Below, in pieces: positions 46,285 through 56,182 of a stretch of 64,000 nt of DNA. A model generated the notes under the pieces. It saw nothing but the letters and a program-made list of their open reading frames with translations, had not been told where the DNA came from and ran no database searches. Within the stretch, counting starts at the first letter, position 1, and the number at the start of each line of letters is the position of its first letter. Source of the DNA: Colwellia sp. (GTDB taxonomy: Bacteria; Pseudomonadota; Gammaproteobacteria; Enterobacterales; Alteromonadaceae). The stretch lies in the NCBI GenBank assembly GCA_020630795.1, contig JAHDIK010000006.1:1-64000 (forward strand), in the 5' to 3' direction. The translations under genes were made by a program, and so were the position numbers.

Positions 46285-47259
46285 TTAATTAAAAACATCA
46301 TTCAACCATGACCTAACTTGGTAGTTATCATAAACTTCATTATCTAAACTTTTGTATGGTGAATCTAAAAAGCTTTCAAGTTCACTTTGTGAATAATTAT
46401 CATCCAAAATGAAAACATTTTCTTTGCAATAGAAGTCATAGTTAATAATATTTTTACTTGTTGTAATCAACTTCTTTCTAAAACCTACAGATTCTATTGC
46501 ACGCATTGTTAAGCCGGTTTGAAGCCCATGAGGTAAATCGAGTACGCAATGACTGGCAAGCATAATTGAGCGGCATTCATTGTACTTCATCGTTTGAAAG
46601 TTTAAATAACTGGCTTTACCTTTTAACAAATATTTTACAAAAGTGTAAAAACCAGTATACAAAAAAACATAAAACTTACGCTGACTATTAAAGTTTGCTA
46701 AAAATGCATTAATAAACTCTAAACGCTCATTATGCATCCAACCAATAAAAGAAATGTCATAAGATTCATTCTTTTCATGCTTTGCATCAAATATTTGTTC
46801 TCGGTGAAACAGGGGTCTAAATATTAGATTTGAGTTTTCAGTACAATCTTTAGGGTCAAACGAGAGTATTTTATCAAAATAACCTAGAATTTTTTCAATG
46901 CCATCAACTCTATTTAATGAATCCCATTGGTACATAATAAATTTTGCTGATGCATATCTCGCTTTTAATGACTCAAGAAACGAAGTCGCTAATAATCCTC
47001 CTTTAATTACAAATACGTAATCAAAATATTTATCTATTATGCTTTCTAAAACAGCCTTTTGATGACCTTCATATAATGGTTTTAGATCAAGCTTCCAAGA
47101 GGTATACCATTTCTCTTTTAGAGTAAATAAACGACTAGTACCTCGTTCAGTAAAATAAGAAACTTTGGCGCCTTGTTTAATAAGTTCAGATTTAATGAAT
47201 TGTTCATAATCATAAAACCCAATACCAATAAATAGTATTTTTTTACCACTTAAATTCAC
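46285..47259 (-). CDS. CgeB-like glycosyltransferase family protein
   Basis: A Rossmann-type start (KKILFIGIGFYDYEQFI), a middle segment (FIMYQWDSLNRVDGIEKILGYFDKILSFDPKD) and a C-terminal part (GLTMRAIESVGFRKKLITTSKNI) resemble the CgeB/GT-B-like family that occurs in O-antigen loci. In the last segment the Glu would contact the donor nucleotide. Donor and acceptor are unknown. The start is GTG 47259 with AAGG seven bases upstream. Length is 324 residues. Confidence 0.65.
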   Translation of the reverse strand: MNLSGKKILFIGIGFYDYEQFIKSELIKQGAKVSYFTERGTSRLFTLKEKWYTSWKLDLKPLYEGHQKAVLESIIDKYFDYVFVIKGGLLATSFLESLKARYASAKFIMYQWDSLNRVDGIEKILGYFDKILSFDPKDCTENSNLIFRPLFHREQIFDAKHEKNESYDISFIGWMHNERLEFINAFLANFNSQRKFYVFLYTGFYTFVKYLLKGKASYLNFQTMKYNECRSIMLASHCVLDLPHGLQTGLTMRAIESVGFRKKLITTSKNIINYDFYCKENVFILDDNYSQSELESFLDSPYKSLDNEVYDNYQVRSWLNDVFN

Positions 47260-47279
47260 ATTAAAACCTTACTTATTAA

Positions 47280-48095
47280 CTATATTAGCTTTTGTTTAAA
47301 ATCTTCAATCATAATACTCATATCATCAAGTACATTTCTTGGATTGAAATTAATTTCTGACTTTAACAATGATATATCATTTAGAGGAAAATATTCGTCA
47401 GAATCATTTAAATGCCAACATATTTCACAGCCAGTTTCACGCTGTAATACTTCTGCAATATCTTTAGCAGAGGTGTTAAACCCAGAAGCAATATTATATA
47501 TCTCTGAACTTAGATTATCTTTTTCAGATAACTGATAAATAGCGTCAACAAAATCATTAACTGATAGGTAATCTTTTTCATATTCAGGCGTAACATACAT
47601 ATCTACATGTTTGTTATTAATAGCATTACGCGTTATAGCAGGTAAAAAAAGAGGGCTATTCAAGGCCAGTCCATAAACATTAGAAGGCCTAATTATAATT
47701 GTATTCTGTGTACTTAATAAACATAGCTCTTCAGATACTAACTTAGTTAAGTTGAATAAACGTCTAGAGTCATTTGCTAAAACAGTAAGATCTGCGCTTT
47801 CATTTGCACTTTCTTGGCCCATATAAAGTCGCGTAGAAGAAATATAAAGCATTTTCTTAAAGGTAGACTTTTCTAATACTTCAGCTAGTAAGAGAGAATT
47901 AGATTGAAATACCTTTAATGCTTCATTTTTGCAATCACCAGCACCGGCACAGAATAGCACTGTACCTAACTCGTTCGAAAATAACCGGGGATCATTTTTC
48001 TCAGGAATAAAAACGGAGTGACCACTTTCACTTAATTTTTTTGTGACCGCACTACCAATAAAACCATGCCCGCCAATAACCGTATAATCTGTCAC
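47280..48095 (-). CDS. NAD-dependent epimerase/dehydratase family (extended SDR) protein
   Basis: Nucleotide-sugar SDR. The dinucleotide motif is VIGGHGFIGSAV at the N-terminus, and LYISSTRLYMG supplies the Ser/Thr of the active site. The usual YxxxK appears as FNLTK, with Phe in place of the catalytic Tyr. The later part has RPSNVYGLALNSP and NIASG, as in sugar epimerases. The start is placed at GTG 48095, eight bases after AAGG; the GTG at 48104 would overlap that site. The loss of Tyr may mean altered or lost redox activity. Confidence 0.75.
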   Translation of the reverse strand: MTDYTVIGGHGFIGSAVTKKLSESGHSVFIPEKNDPRLFSNELGTVLFCAGAGDCKNEALKVFQSNSLLLAEVLEKSTFKKMLYISSTRLYMGQESANESADLTVLANDSRRLFNLTKLVSEELCLLSTQNTIIIRPSNVYGLALNSPLFLPAITRNAINNKHVDMYVTPEYEKDYLSVNDFVDAIYQLSEKDNLSSEIYNIASGFNTSAKDIAEVLQRETGCEICWHLNDSDEYFPLNDISLLKSEINFNPRNVLDDMSIMIEDFKQKLI

Positions 48096-48107
48096 TAACT
48101 TCACCTT

Positions 48108-48785
48108 CTATATATCATTATAATTTTTAGCTAAAAAACGACCTTTTACATCAGTTTTATCCCAAGACTGGGTTTCTACATTAAAGCGTTTTATGATTTT
48201 TCCTGGTATACCAACAATTACACAATAATCAGGAAAACTTCCTCGTACTACGGCACCTGCACCTACAATACAATGCTTACCTAATGTTGTACCTGCATTA
48301 ATTTTAGCGCCACTACCAATAAAACAATTCTCACCAATGGTTGTTTGGCTAACCGAAATAGGTTGTTGATTGACGGGGAGCTCCAGATCTTGGTAATTGT
48401 GATCTGTATCCTGAATCATTACATCATATGAAATTAGAGAGTTTGCACCAATAACTAATTTTCCGGCCGCCGTAATATGACATCGTTGTTCTATTATTAC
48501 ACCATCATCTATAATAATAGATGGTGCGAATTTCTCATTTGCATAGCTGTTAATTGTTTCGATTCTTGCATGCCAACTAATTAATACTCTTTCTCCAATT
48601 TCGATTGCCTCATAACTCATAAATAATGGTGAAGAAACGATAGAACCTCGTCCAAAATTTTTGAACAAATAGCGATAAATCACAATGCCTTTTATTTTAA
48701 AATAAAGAACTTTTAAATATTGAACTTTTCTAGACAAGGGTAAACAACAAAAGCCCTTGATTTTTTTTACTACAACTTTAAACAT
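48108..48785 (-). CDS. Hexapeptide-repeat acyltransferase
   Basis: The C-terminal two thirds form a left-handed beta helix: imperfect [LIV]-G-x4 repeats such as IIIDDGVIIEQRCHITAAGKL, TIGENCFIGSGAKI and TLGKHCIVGAGAVV, ending in VIVGIPGKIIKRF. This is the CapG/WbbJ type of O-acetyltransferase. The likely role is to acetylate a sugar of the repeat unit. A His in DTDHNY is a candidate catalytic residue. It overlaps wzx by 8 bases. Confidence 0.82.
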   Translation of the reverse strand: MFKVVVKKIKGFCCLPLSRKVQYLKVLYFKIKGIVIYRYLFKNFGRGSIVSSPLFMSYEAIEIGERVLISWHARIETINSYANEKFAPSIIIDDGVIIEQRCHITAAGKLVIGANSLISYDVMIQDTDHNYQDLELPVNQQPISVSQTTIGENCFIGSGAKINAGTTLGKHCIVGAGAVVRGSFPDYCVIVGIPGKIIKRFNVETQSWDKTDVKGRFLAKNYNDI

Positions 48786-50028
48786 TATAAAACCGTAACC
48801 AAGGCATTGGATAAACGTGAGTTGATATTACAATAACCATTAAACATGCAAAAGCTGATGATAACGCAAAGGCATAAGTTGCACCAATTGCTCCGAATTG
48901 CAAAATAAATATGTAATTGAATATCAATGTAAACACCACATTTACAGAGGTAACTAACGATAACAAATATGTTTTCTTTACATAAAAAATGTAATCACAA
49001 AATAGTAAATAAATAGCAAGAAAAAAGAAGCCAAGTAACAACCACTGCACATAAGCAATAGATGAATGATATGCTTCAGCAATAAAGTATTGGTAGATAA
49101 ATGGTGTGCAATAATTTAATACTATGAAAAACACACAAAAAGCGACCATAACCACCCATGATAATTTAACCAATTGCGATTTTACTTCCGTGTTATTCTT
49201 AGATAAACATTTAAAAACATAAGGTTGCCAAGCAAGATTAAACACAGAAATAGCAACAAGTCCAATACTAGCAACCTGAGCGGCGACAGCATAGGTTCCT
49301 ACTGCAGCGACACCTAAAAGGTTTACAACAAATAATCGATCTACTGTCCGTGTAATTTGAGAGCCCAATTCATGAGGAATAATCCCTAAACCGTATTTGA
49401 CACTAGCTTTAATGAAGTTTTTATGAAAACCATTAGTTAAATAACCTTGCTTAAATAAAATATATATAGCTAGCGCATTTACAAAAAAGCTAGAAAGAAA
49501 AATAGACCATAGCCTTCCTTCTAATCCTTCAGACAAGGCTACAACAAATAAAAGTGCTAAACCAACTTGTAACACTGAATATAATACTTCAACTATTCCA
49601 TAGTAGTTTGCTTGTTCTTTAACTCGGAACAAAATTGTAATGATTCGGTAAAAGAATGTCATTAAAGCCAATAAGGGGATACACAAGAACCATAAACGTG
49701 GAATAGACCAAGTTTCACCTCCAAAATAGAGGTAAATATAAAAAATAACGGTTATAGGAAGCACTAATATTATAGGTATTCGCAGCAGTGTACTAACTAG
49801 TTCTAAATGTTTTTTTTGCTTAAGATTATAATATTCAATATTGATATATGAGTGTATACCGATAAATAGTGGTGAAGACACGAAGGTTACTAGGACCATC
49901 ACCGTTGCCACTACACCATATTGTTCCGGTGTTAAATACCTTGTCATTATTGGCAGCATAAAGAAAGGTATCGCTCGGCTAATAAGTGACGATAAGGTAT
50001 ATATTGACAAACTTTTGAACAAATTCAC
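48778..50028 (-). CDS. wzx: O-unit flippase Wzx
   Basis: Polytopic membrane protein of 416 residues with about twelve hydrophobic segments. The typical Polysacc_synt N-terminus is present (LFKSLSIYTLSSLISRAIPFFMLPIMTRYLTPEQYG), then GIIPHELGSQITRTVDRLFV in the middle. It moves lipid-linked repeat units across the inner membrane. The start is GTG 50028. It belongs to the same run as wzy and wzz-like genes. Confidence 0.88.
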   Translation of the reverse strand: MNLFKSLSIYTLSSLISRAIPFFMLPIMTRYLTPEQYGVVATVMVLVTFVSSPLFIGIHSYINIEYYNLKQKKHLELVSTLLRIPIILVLPITVIFYIYLYFGGETWSIPRLWFLCIPLLALMTFFYRIITILFRVKEQANYYGIVEVLYSVLQVGLALLFVVALSEGLEGRLWSIFLSSFFVNALAIYILFKQGYLTNGFHKNFIKASVKYGLGIIPHELGSQITRTVDRLFVVNLLGVAAVGTYAVAAQVASIGLVAISVFNLAWQPYVFKCLSKNNTEVKSQLVKLSWVVMVAFCVFFIVLNYCTPFIYQYFIAEAYHSSIAYVQWLLLGFFFLAIYLLFCDYIFYVKKTYLLSLVTSVNVVFTLIFNYIFILQFGAIGATYAFALSSAFACLMVIVISTHVYPMPWLRFYNV

Positions 50029-50041
50029 GTGTGTTACTCGA

Positions 50042-51388
50042 TCATACTAAATGCTTAATACGTTCAGGGCGGTATGTATCAAAGAATTCAGTCGGTGTAA
50101 ATGAGGGGGCTTTATTATTAAAATTTACTAATTGAATAAACTCATCCGCATCACCTATTAGAGCAAAACCAGGAGAATTAACAACGTTGTCATGATAATT
50201 ATAATCCTGACGTTTATAGCAATAAACAAATGAGCCTGTTTGTAGCGCTTCATAAACACCTGTGGATTGAATACATAAAACATGTAGACAAGTTACTAAG
50301 CATTCTTCAAAGGTTTTTTCATTGCTGATAACTGTTATATTCGGGAACATTGAAAATTCAGAAATAATATCATTTTTTTCTAAAAATTGATTTGGGTGTA
50401 ATTTATATTTGAACTCAACACTTTGTTGTTTTATTGCGATAATTTTTAGTAAAGATGATAGATTTTCATGGTAGAGGCTAGCACTAATAATCAATACCTT
50501 TGTAGGGCATTTTTTGTGTTGCTGTATCTGTTTTGTTTGTTGTTTACCGATAACTATAAATTCTTTAACAGGAGAGTAATACCCTTTTTTCCAAAAGTTA
50601 GAAAATGATAATAAACGAGTTGGAGATGAAATGTTCTTGCTGTTAAGTATGTTTGCTGAGTACGAGTATGCAGGGTGCGTGTATCCCATATAACCATGTT
50701 GTATTTCATTTACTACGACTCCATATTCTTTTGCGGCTTTTAATAGCCCTTTTTGGATACCATTTTGGACCATAAATACCTGTCGTATTTTAGTTTTACT
50801 AAATAAATTTCGATAAAAGGCTAATTGAGCCAGGTATATTGATGTGTTTTCTATAACAACATCTGATATATCAATAGAAAGCCCAAAGACTCTATTTAAC
50901 TCTTTATTGAATTTGATAATTTCCGTTTGATTTAAGTCTTTTTGTTTAACCACTTTATTTGTTAACAAAAAAGATGTGCTAGAGAGTAATTTATATAATT
51001 TCCTTGTTGGGTAAGTTTCAATATTTAATGGTAAATACGGTAAAAAGCTCTCTAATGGCTTTAAAAGAGAATCAAAAGATTGTCCTTTTGATATTGCTCT
51101 AGAGCAATTGATAAATAATATGTATTTCCGGCTATATTTAGAATTTAAAATAAATAGTTTTTGAGCCAAAAAGGCTATAGATTTTTTGACTATTCTTTTT
51201 AAAGTATTTACATCTTGTGGTTGTTGCCCATAAATAAATTTATTGCCGGTAATACTAACATAGGTATAGTTAAATACGTAAAATCTTACTGCATCCCAAT
51301 AATGTTCCCCATGTTTATCCTTAAATGAGAAAGTGTCTAGCCTATCCTCAATATCATGAAATTTTTTGGTGAATGTAGTTATATTCAT
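50042..51388 (-). CDS. Orphan GT-B-like protein, candidate glycosyltransferase
   Basis: No family is firmly recognised. The C-terminal half looks like the last domain of GT-B capsule enzymes: VNEIQHGYMGYTHPAY near residue 222, the KLHPNQ segment near residue 333, and IQSTGVYEALQTGSFVYCYK, in which Ser-Thr-Gly and Glu would bind a nucleotide phosphate. Such HP and QSTG(V)xxE motifs are found in polysialyl-, Kdo- and glycerophospho-transferases. The N-terminal part, with HYWDAVRFYVF, is unassigned. Because the locus makes a CMP-sugar but has no recognised sialyltransferase, this is the best candidate; that is inference. Confidence 0.55.
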   Translation of the reverse strand: MNITTFTKKFHDIEDRLDTFSFKDKHGEHYWDAVRFYVFNYTYVSITGNKFIYGQQPQDVNTLKRIVKKSIAFLAQKLFILNSKYSRKYILFINCSRAISKGQSFDSLLKPLESFLPYLPLNIETYPTRKLYKLLSSTSFLLTNKVVKQKDLNQTEIIKFNKELNRVFGLSIDISDVVIENTSIYLAQLAFYRNLFSKTKIRQVFMVQNGIQKGLLKAAKEYGVVVNEIQHGYMGYTHPAYSYSANILNSKNISSPTRLLSFSNFWKKGYYSPVKEFIVIGKQQTKQIQQHKKCPTKVLIISASLYHENLSSLLKIIAIKQQSVEFKYKLHPNQFLEKNDIISEFSMFPNITVISNEKTFEECLVTCLHVLCIQSTGVYEALQTGSFVYCYKRQDYNYHDNVVNSPGFALIGDADEFIQLVNFNNKAPSFTPTEFFDTYRPERIKHLV

Positions 51389-51528
51389 TAACTTTAACTT
51401 ACTTTCTCTACATTATAATTATAGTAATCATTAGTGATAATATACACTTATGATCGTATTAAATGATATTTTGGGGTGGATTTAAAAAATAGCATTCGTG
51501 TTCTGACATTAACATTTATACTTTATTA

Positions 51529-52446
51529 TTATCGACATTGACCAAATTTAAATTGATTACAATCATAACGTGGCAAATGTTGTTTTTTTAATTCAAAAGT
51601 GTGCTCATCAATATCAAAAGGGTCAACACTAAAGCAGAAATCACAATTTTCATCTTCGAGAATTTTTAAAGTAATATCATTATATGAGGCAGAACCTCCA
51701 TATGGAAAACAGAATGTTTTTAATGTATTTACATTGCAAATTGTATTTAAAAACTTAAAGGATTCTATAATTTCTTCTTTTTGTTCTGCTTCATTAAGCC
51801 TGCTAAAAACAGGATGATTAATTGAATGACTACCAATAAACATCTTGTTTTTAGACATATATTCAATTTGTTCTGTAGTCATATAGAAGCATTTGACATG
51901 CTCACTTTCATTTCCTACGAACTTTTCAAATAATAAAGATAGAATCTGGCTTCTATATTTATAAGATAAATAATAATTCAGAATCCGTTTAGTACGTAAC
52001 GTATCTTTATCATTCGTCTGATATATATATGTTTCTTTCTCAAACTCGTCATGATGCTCTAACATTTCAGGTAAGATTAATGTGTTTAATGTTTCTAGCA
52101 CTTTATGTGCTTCAGTAGACCCTAAAATTAAATGAGTTTTATGAACATCCAATATTTTATTTTGAACGTAGGGTAGAGTTGGTATGTAAAAAATACCGCT
52201 TATATTGCGTTTAACCAATTCAGGGAATACGTATTGGAAATGATCACTAACTCCATCATCAAAAGTTAAATAGACTTTGGTGGTTAAAATGCCTTTTTTT
52301 AAATTGCTTATGTCTTCATAATTCGCAATTCCGTACTCTTGCTCAAAAAAATCCAATTGTTTTCTAAAGTCTTCAATATTTAATGCTTTAAAGTACGGGG
52401 TGTTGTCATTATGTTCTCTTACATAATGGTACATAACGGCTTTCAT
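51529..52446 (-). CDS. Polysaccharide deacetylase (NodB/CE4) family protein
   Basis: Metal-dependent N-deacetylase fold. Asp63-Asp64 in LTFDDGVSDH (general base and metal ligand) and the HxxxH in IGSHSINH are intact, and FCFPYGG is the next CE4 motif. No signal peptide or membrane segment is seen, so it probably works in the cytoplasm on a sugar or lipid-linked sugar. Its ATG overlaps the stop of the formyltransferase gene by one base (TAATG), which argues for joint function. Confidence 0.8.
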   Translation of the reverse strand: MKAVMYHYVREHNDNTPYFKALNIEDFRKQLDFFEQEYGIANYEDISNLKKGILTTKVYLTFDDGVSDHFQYVFPELVKRNISGIFYIPTLPYVQNKILDVHKTHLILGSTEAHKVLETLNTLILPEMLEHHDEFEKETYIYQTNDKDTLRTKRILNYYLSYKYRSQILSLLFEKFVGNESEHVKCFYMTTEQIEYMSKNKMFIGSHSINHPVFSRLNEAEQKEEIIESFKFLNTICNVNTLKTFCFPYGGSASYNDITLKILEDENCDFCFSVDPFDIDEHTFELKKQHLPRYDCNQFKFGQCR

Positions 52447-53243
52447 TATTTATCCAAAAAGTGTTGTTGTATTAGCTCGATTTTTTCATGTTTATTTTTA
52501 TTTTCAAACAATGATTCAATTGTTCTAGCAAAATTAGAGTAATAGCGAATTATAGATTCATCTGAAAAATCTTTATTTTTATAAAGCTTTCCATTGAATA
52601 AGATTTCATCTTTTGCTTCAACACGTTTAAAATTATTTATAAGTTCTATAATAACTTTAGACATTTTTTTAATTAAACGATTCCCAATAACGACAGGGTG
52701 ATCGCTCTTCCCATAATCGGCTTGAATTTGATGAATGATTTTACCTGTATCAATACCTTTATCTATATACATAAAGGTAACACCGCAAAACTCAGGCTCT
52801 GAATTGACAAAAGGCCAATAATTAGTGCCGCTTCCTCTGTAATATGGAGATAAACCTAAGTGTAAGTTAATAAATTTATTTTCAAAAACGTCTAATAACT
52901 TACTCGTTATAATCGAGCAACCATAACTAATAATTAAATCTGGGTTAAGCTTGATAATATTTTCCACTACAAAGTTATTATTTATTTCACCAATGTTAAC
53001 CTTTTGAGGGTTGGATAGATCTTTTGAATGTAAAACAAAATCTTCAAAAAAATCTTTTTCAGATTGCTCCCTAATTCTTAAGTGTTCGAGTTGAAGCTGT
53101 GATGATTTCTTTTCAACTGATGATTTTAACTGGTTATTTGATTCACAGTAGCTAGTCAGTACTTCAATATTATTATTTAATGCAATTATTTTTCTAAAAT
53201 AATCATGTCTTAATTGGTCGCCCGTTAAAATAACAATTTTCAT
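52446..53243 (-). CDS. Formyltransferase family protein (sugar N-formyltransferase candidate)
   Basis: The catalytic Asn-His pair is in NLHLGLSPYYRG (Asn126, His128), and the Asp is in IDKGIDTGKII, the pattern of methionyl-tRNA and nucleotide-sugar formyltransferases that use N10-formyl-tetrahydrofolate. The N-terminal Rossmann start is MKIVILTGDQ. The position within a sugar locus favours formylation of an amino sugar. At 265 residues it lacks the C-terminal tRNA-binding domain of Fmt. Its substrate is not known. Confidence 0.78.
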   Translation of the reverse strand: MKIVILTGDQLRHDYFRKIIALNNNIEVLTSYCESNNQLKSSVEKKSSQLQLEHLRIREQSEKDFFEDFVLHSKDLSNPQKVNIGEINNNFVVENIIKLNPDLIISYGCSIITSKLLDVFENKFINLHLGLSPYYRGSGTNYWPFVNSEPEFCGVTFMYIDKGIDTGKIIHQIQADYGKSDHPVVIGNRLIKKMSKVIIELINNFKRVEAKDEILFNGKLYKNKDFSDESIIRYYSNFARTIESLFENKNKHEKIELIQQHFLDK

Positions 53244-53327
53244 TACTTGTCTCTATTTTGTAATATAATTAAACAATATTGATTACTAACATAAATATTA
53301 AGTCTTGATAAATAACATATATTAGCG

Positions 53328-54452
53328 TTAAAGCTTATCGATGAATATCTTCTGATTAGATGTATTCCAAAGTTCGTCTTTCTCTAGCAATTTAGAAAAC
53401 ACTTCATCACTGTTACCTTCTCCAAATTCCTTTTCTGGTTCAAATTTACTCAATAAAGCCTTCTCAATCGTGTCTAGAATAACATTTGTATCTTCGTTTA
53501 TATTGAAAATTGATTGTGCATTTGATCTGTTTTTTTGACGAGTTCCAAGGTTAATAGAAGGAAGCCCATAAAAAGGAACTTCTCGGATTCCTGCACTTGA
53601 GTTCCCAATGATGAATTGAGAATTTTTTAGAAGAGTTAAAAAACATTCAAAGCGTAAACTCGGAAATACTTTGAAATTAGTATTATGCTCTAAACGCGAT
53701 AACTCATTAAGAATAATTTCTGAACCATCATCATTGTTAGGGTAAATAACAATATATTGCAATTTGCTTTTGATTAAAGCATCAACAGTTTGTTTTATAT
53801 TTTGGGGTAAGTTTATTATGTCAGTTGTTACCGGGTGATACATAAAAACTGCATAGCTTTCAAAGTCAATGTCATAACGCTTTGTTGCATCGTATAATGA
53901 TGGGAGGTTAGGAGATGTCATTATATCTAGATCAGGGGAGCCTATTACATAAATACTGTTCTCATTTTCTCCTAACTGTAATAAACGCTCTCTAGCTCTA
54001 TTATTAGATACAAAGTGTAGGTGTGACATTTTAGATACTGAATGCCTGATTAGCTCATCAATAGTTCCAGAAACCTCCCCACCTTCTATATGCGATACTA
54101 AAATATTATTCAATGAACCAACTATGGCACCTGCCATAGCTTCCACGCGATCACCATGCACCACAATCATGTCTGGTTTTAATTCTTTTGCGTAATCAGA
54201 TAGACCCATAATCGTTTTAGCAAGAATAACATCCATCGAGTCATGTTTATTCTGGTTGATATATTTATAAATTGATTTAAAACCTGACTTTTCAACTTCT
54301 TTTGCTGTCATGCCATAAGTTGAAATCATATGCATACCAGTTACAAAAATATGTACATCAAACTTTTCAGAGTTTTCAACTTTATGGATTAAGCTTTTTA
54401 ATTTCCCAAAGTCTGCACGAGTACCAGTTAAGAATAATATTCTTTTAGTCAT
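53328..54452 (-). CDS. neuC: UDP-GlcNAc 2-epimerase (hydrolysing), NeuC
   Basis: Converts UDP-GlcNAc to ManNAc and UDP, the first step to sialic acid. It starts with LFLTGTRADFGKL and has HGDRVEAMAGA, HIEGGEVSGTIDE, IRHSVSKMSHLHFV, MYHPVTT and GNSSAGIREVPFYG. The first part is very like meningococcal SiaA (NeuC), more than the LegG-type enzymes as far as I can recall them. 374 residues. One base separates it from neuB. Confidence 0.9.
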   Translation of the reverse strand: MTKRILFLTGTRADFGKLKSLIHKVENSEKFDVHIFVTGMHMISTYGMTAKEVEKSGFKSIYKYINQNKHDSMDVILAKTIMGLSDYAKELKPDMIVVHGDRVEAMAGAIVGSLNNILVSHIEGGEVSGTIDELIRHSVSKMSHLHFVSNNRARERLLQLGENENSIYVIGSPDLDIMTSPNLPSLYDATKRYDIDFESYAVFMYHPVTTDIINLPQNIKQTVDALIKSKLQYIVIYPNNDDGSEIILNELSRLEHNTNFKVFPSLRFECFLTLLKNSQFIIGNSSAGIREVPFYGLPSINLGTRQKNRSNAQSIFNINEDTNVILDTIEKALLSKFEPEKEFGEGNSDEVFSKLLEKDELWNTSNQKIFIDKL

Positions 54453-54453
54453 T

Positions 54454-55497
54454 TTATTTTATAAATTCTTTTTTTAGTTGAATATCAGCGTCTATTTTTT
54501 GAGTTGCTCTTTTGCCTAAAAGGCTTTCATAATCATCAGCTAAGAAGTCACCAGTTCCTGGCCTTTTAACCCAAATGTTATCTACGCTTAAAAGTTCACC
54601 TATTTGAATCTCTTTAATCGATACGACACTTGCATATGCGAAATCAATAGTTACCTGTTCTTCTGAAGCGGCTTCTTTTTTTCCTCCTCTCATCTTTGCC
54701 ATTCGTGCAGATTGAATAATCAGTTCATTACATTCTTGTGCATCCATTGAGCAGCATATATCTGGCCCCACTCGTGTTTTACTATCTGTAAAGTGTCTTT
54801 CTAATATGCTTGCGCCTAGAGCTACTGCACCTAAACAAGCTATATTATCTATACTATGATCAGATAAACCTATAACAGTATCAGGAAATGCATTTTGCAT
54901 TTCTTGCATTGCACCAAATCTAATTAATTCATCAGGTGTTGGGTACAAGTTAGTAGTATGTAATAGGGCATATGGTGTGTTGTGTTTATTGAAAATAGAA
55001 ACAGACTTTTCAATAGCTTGTATGTCATTCATACCAGTGCTCAAAATTATTGGTTTACCAAAGCTAGCTATTAATTCTAGTAAAGGATAATTATTACACT
55101 CTCCTGAGCCAATCTTATAAGCTTTAACTCCCATTCTTTCTAATCTAAGCGCCGCTGCTCTAGAAAAAGGAGTACTAATAAAAATAGCGCCTTTAGACTC
55201 GACGTACTCTTTTAATTTAGTTTCATCACTTTCGTTAAGAGAACAACGTTCCATTATATCATAGATTGAAACATCAGCATTACCAGGAATTACTTTTTTA
55301 GCTTCGCAGCTCATTTCATCCTCAACGACATGAGTTTGATGTTTAATGATTTCTGCTCCACCTTCAATAGCGGCATCAACCATTTCAAAAGCTGTTTTTA
55401 AAGAGCCTTCATGATTAATACCTATTTCTGCGATGATCAACGGAGCATAGTCTAGGCCAACTTTTCGGCCACTTATTTCAATTACAGGATTAGTCAT
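54454..55497 (-). CDS. neuB: N-acetylneuraminate synthase NeuB
   Basis: Condenses ManNAc with phosphoenolpyruvate to give Neu5Ac. The TIM-barrel part has [40 protein letters not shown] and GLSDHS. The C-terminal SAF domain ([25 protein letters not shown]) binds the substrate. The 347-residue length is normal. LegI or PseI enzymes are related; NeuC next door and the absence of leg/pse aminotransferase and dehydratase genes favour Neu5Ac. Overlaps neuA by 8 bases. Confidence 0.9.
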   Translation of the reverse strand: MTNPVIEISGRKVGLDYAPLIIAEIGINHEGSLKTAFEMVDAAIEGGAEIIKHQTHVVEDEMSCEAKKVIPGNADVSIYDIMERCSLNESDETKLKEYVESKGAIFISTPFSRAAALRLERMGVKAYKIGSGECNNYPLLELIASFGKPIILSTGMNDIQAIEKSVSIFNKHNTPYALLHTTNLYPTPDELIRFGAMQEMQNAFPDTVIGLSDHSIDNIACLGAVALGASILERHFTDSKTRVGPDICCSMDAQECNELIIQSARMAKMRGGKKEAASEEQVTIDFAYASVVSIKEIQIGELLSVDNIWVKRPGTGDFLADDYESLLGKRATQKIDADIQLKKEFIK

Positions 55498-56182
55498 TGT
55501 TGTTTCTCTCTAAATACTTTTCGGCTTTAAGTAAATCATCAATTATATCTATATCTATAGATGATTCTTCATTCATTATATAAGGGTAGACTTTTGTACG
55601 CGGTATATAATTTTTTAACATAAAAACATTTTTGTTAAAAATATAGATAGCCCCATTTGGTTGAAATGCTGAAGGTAAATCTTGTCTTCTAGTGTAAGGA
55701 GCATCAGGACGTAATAATCCTTCTATAGTACCATTATCATTAAGCTTATATGCTTTTGCTGGTGTATGTTGAGGTTCAAAGACACTTAACACACAATTAG
55801 CTGATTTTTCATTGTAGAGTTTATATGCTTCATCTATATTTTTCGATGTTCTTAAAGGTGAGGTAGGCTGCAAAAGAAAAATAGTAGTTATCGCTATACC
55901 TTCAGATTCTATAGTGTTAATAAAATGACTAATAACAATATCACTTCCAACATCATCTCCTGAAAGCTCAATTGGTCGATTAATTATTTTTGCTCCGTAT
56001 TTCAGGCTTATTTCTATTATTTCACTATCTTCCGTTGAGACATAAACTTCATCTATAGCGCTAGACTGCAGAGCGGCTTTTATAGTCCATGCAATCAAAG
56101 GATGTCCATTAATTGGTAATATGTTTTTTCTAGGTAATCCTTTAGAGCCACCTCGTGCAGTTATAAGTGCAATTTTAGTCAC
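55490..56182 (-). CDS. neuA: CMP-N-acetylneuraminate cytidylyltransferase NeuA
   Basis: Activates the sialic acid with CTP to CMP-Neu5Ac, the donor for transfer. The N-terminal CTP-binding motif is [14 protein letters not shown]. Then follow [35 protein letters not shown] and the final [12 protein letters not shown]. At 230 residues it is the short form without the C-terminal esterase domain of E. coli NeuA. The start is GTG 56182, six bases after AAGGA, and it overlaps the stop of a 30-codon ORF upstream (GTGA). Confidence 0.9.
   Translation of the reverse strand: MTKIALITARGGSKGLPRKNILPINGHPLIAWTIKAALQSSAIDEVYVSTEDSEIIEISLKYGAKIINRPIELSGDDVGSDIVISHFINTIESEGIAITTIFLLQPTSPLRTSKNIDEAYKLYNEKSANCVLSVFEPQHTPAKAYKLNDNGTIEGLLRPDAPYTRRQDLPSAFQPNGAIYIFNKNVFMLKNYIPRTKVYPYIMNEESSIDIDIIDDLLKAEKYLERNNND

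Noticed and set aside
53328..56182. Legionaminic or pseudaminic acid pathway instead of sialic acid
   Set aside because: The dehydratase, aminotransferase and acetyltransferase genes of those pathways are absent, and NeuC resembles the ManNAc-forming type. Not fully excluded if those genes are elsewhere.
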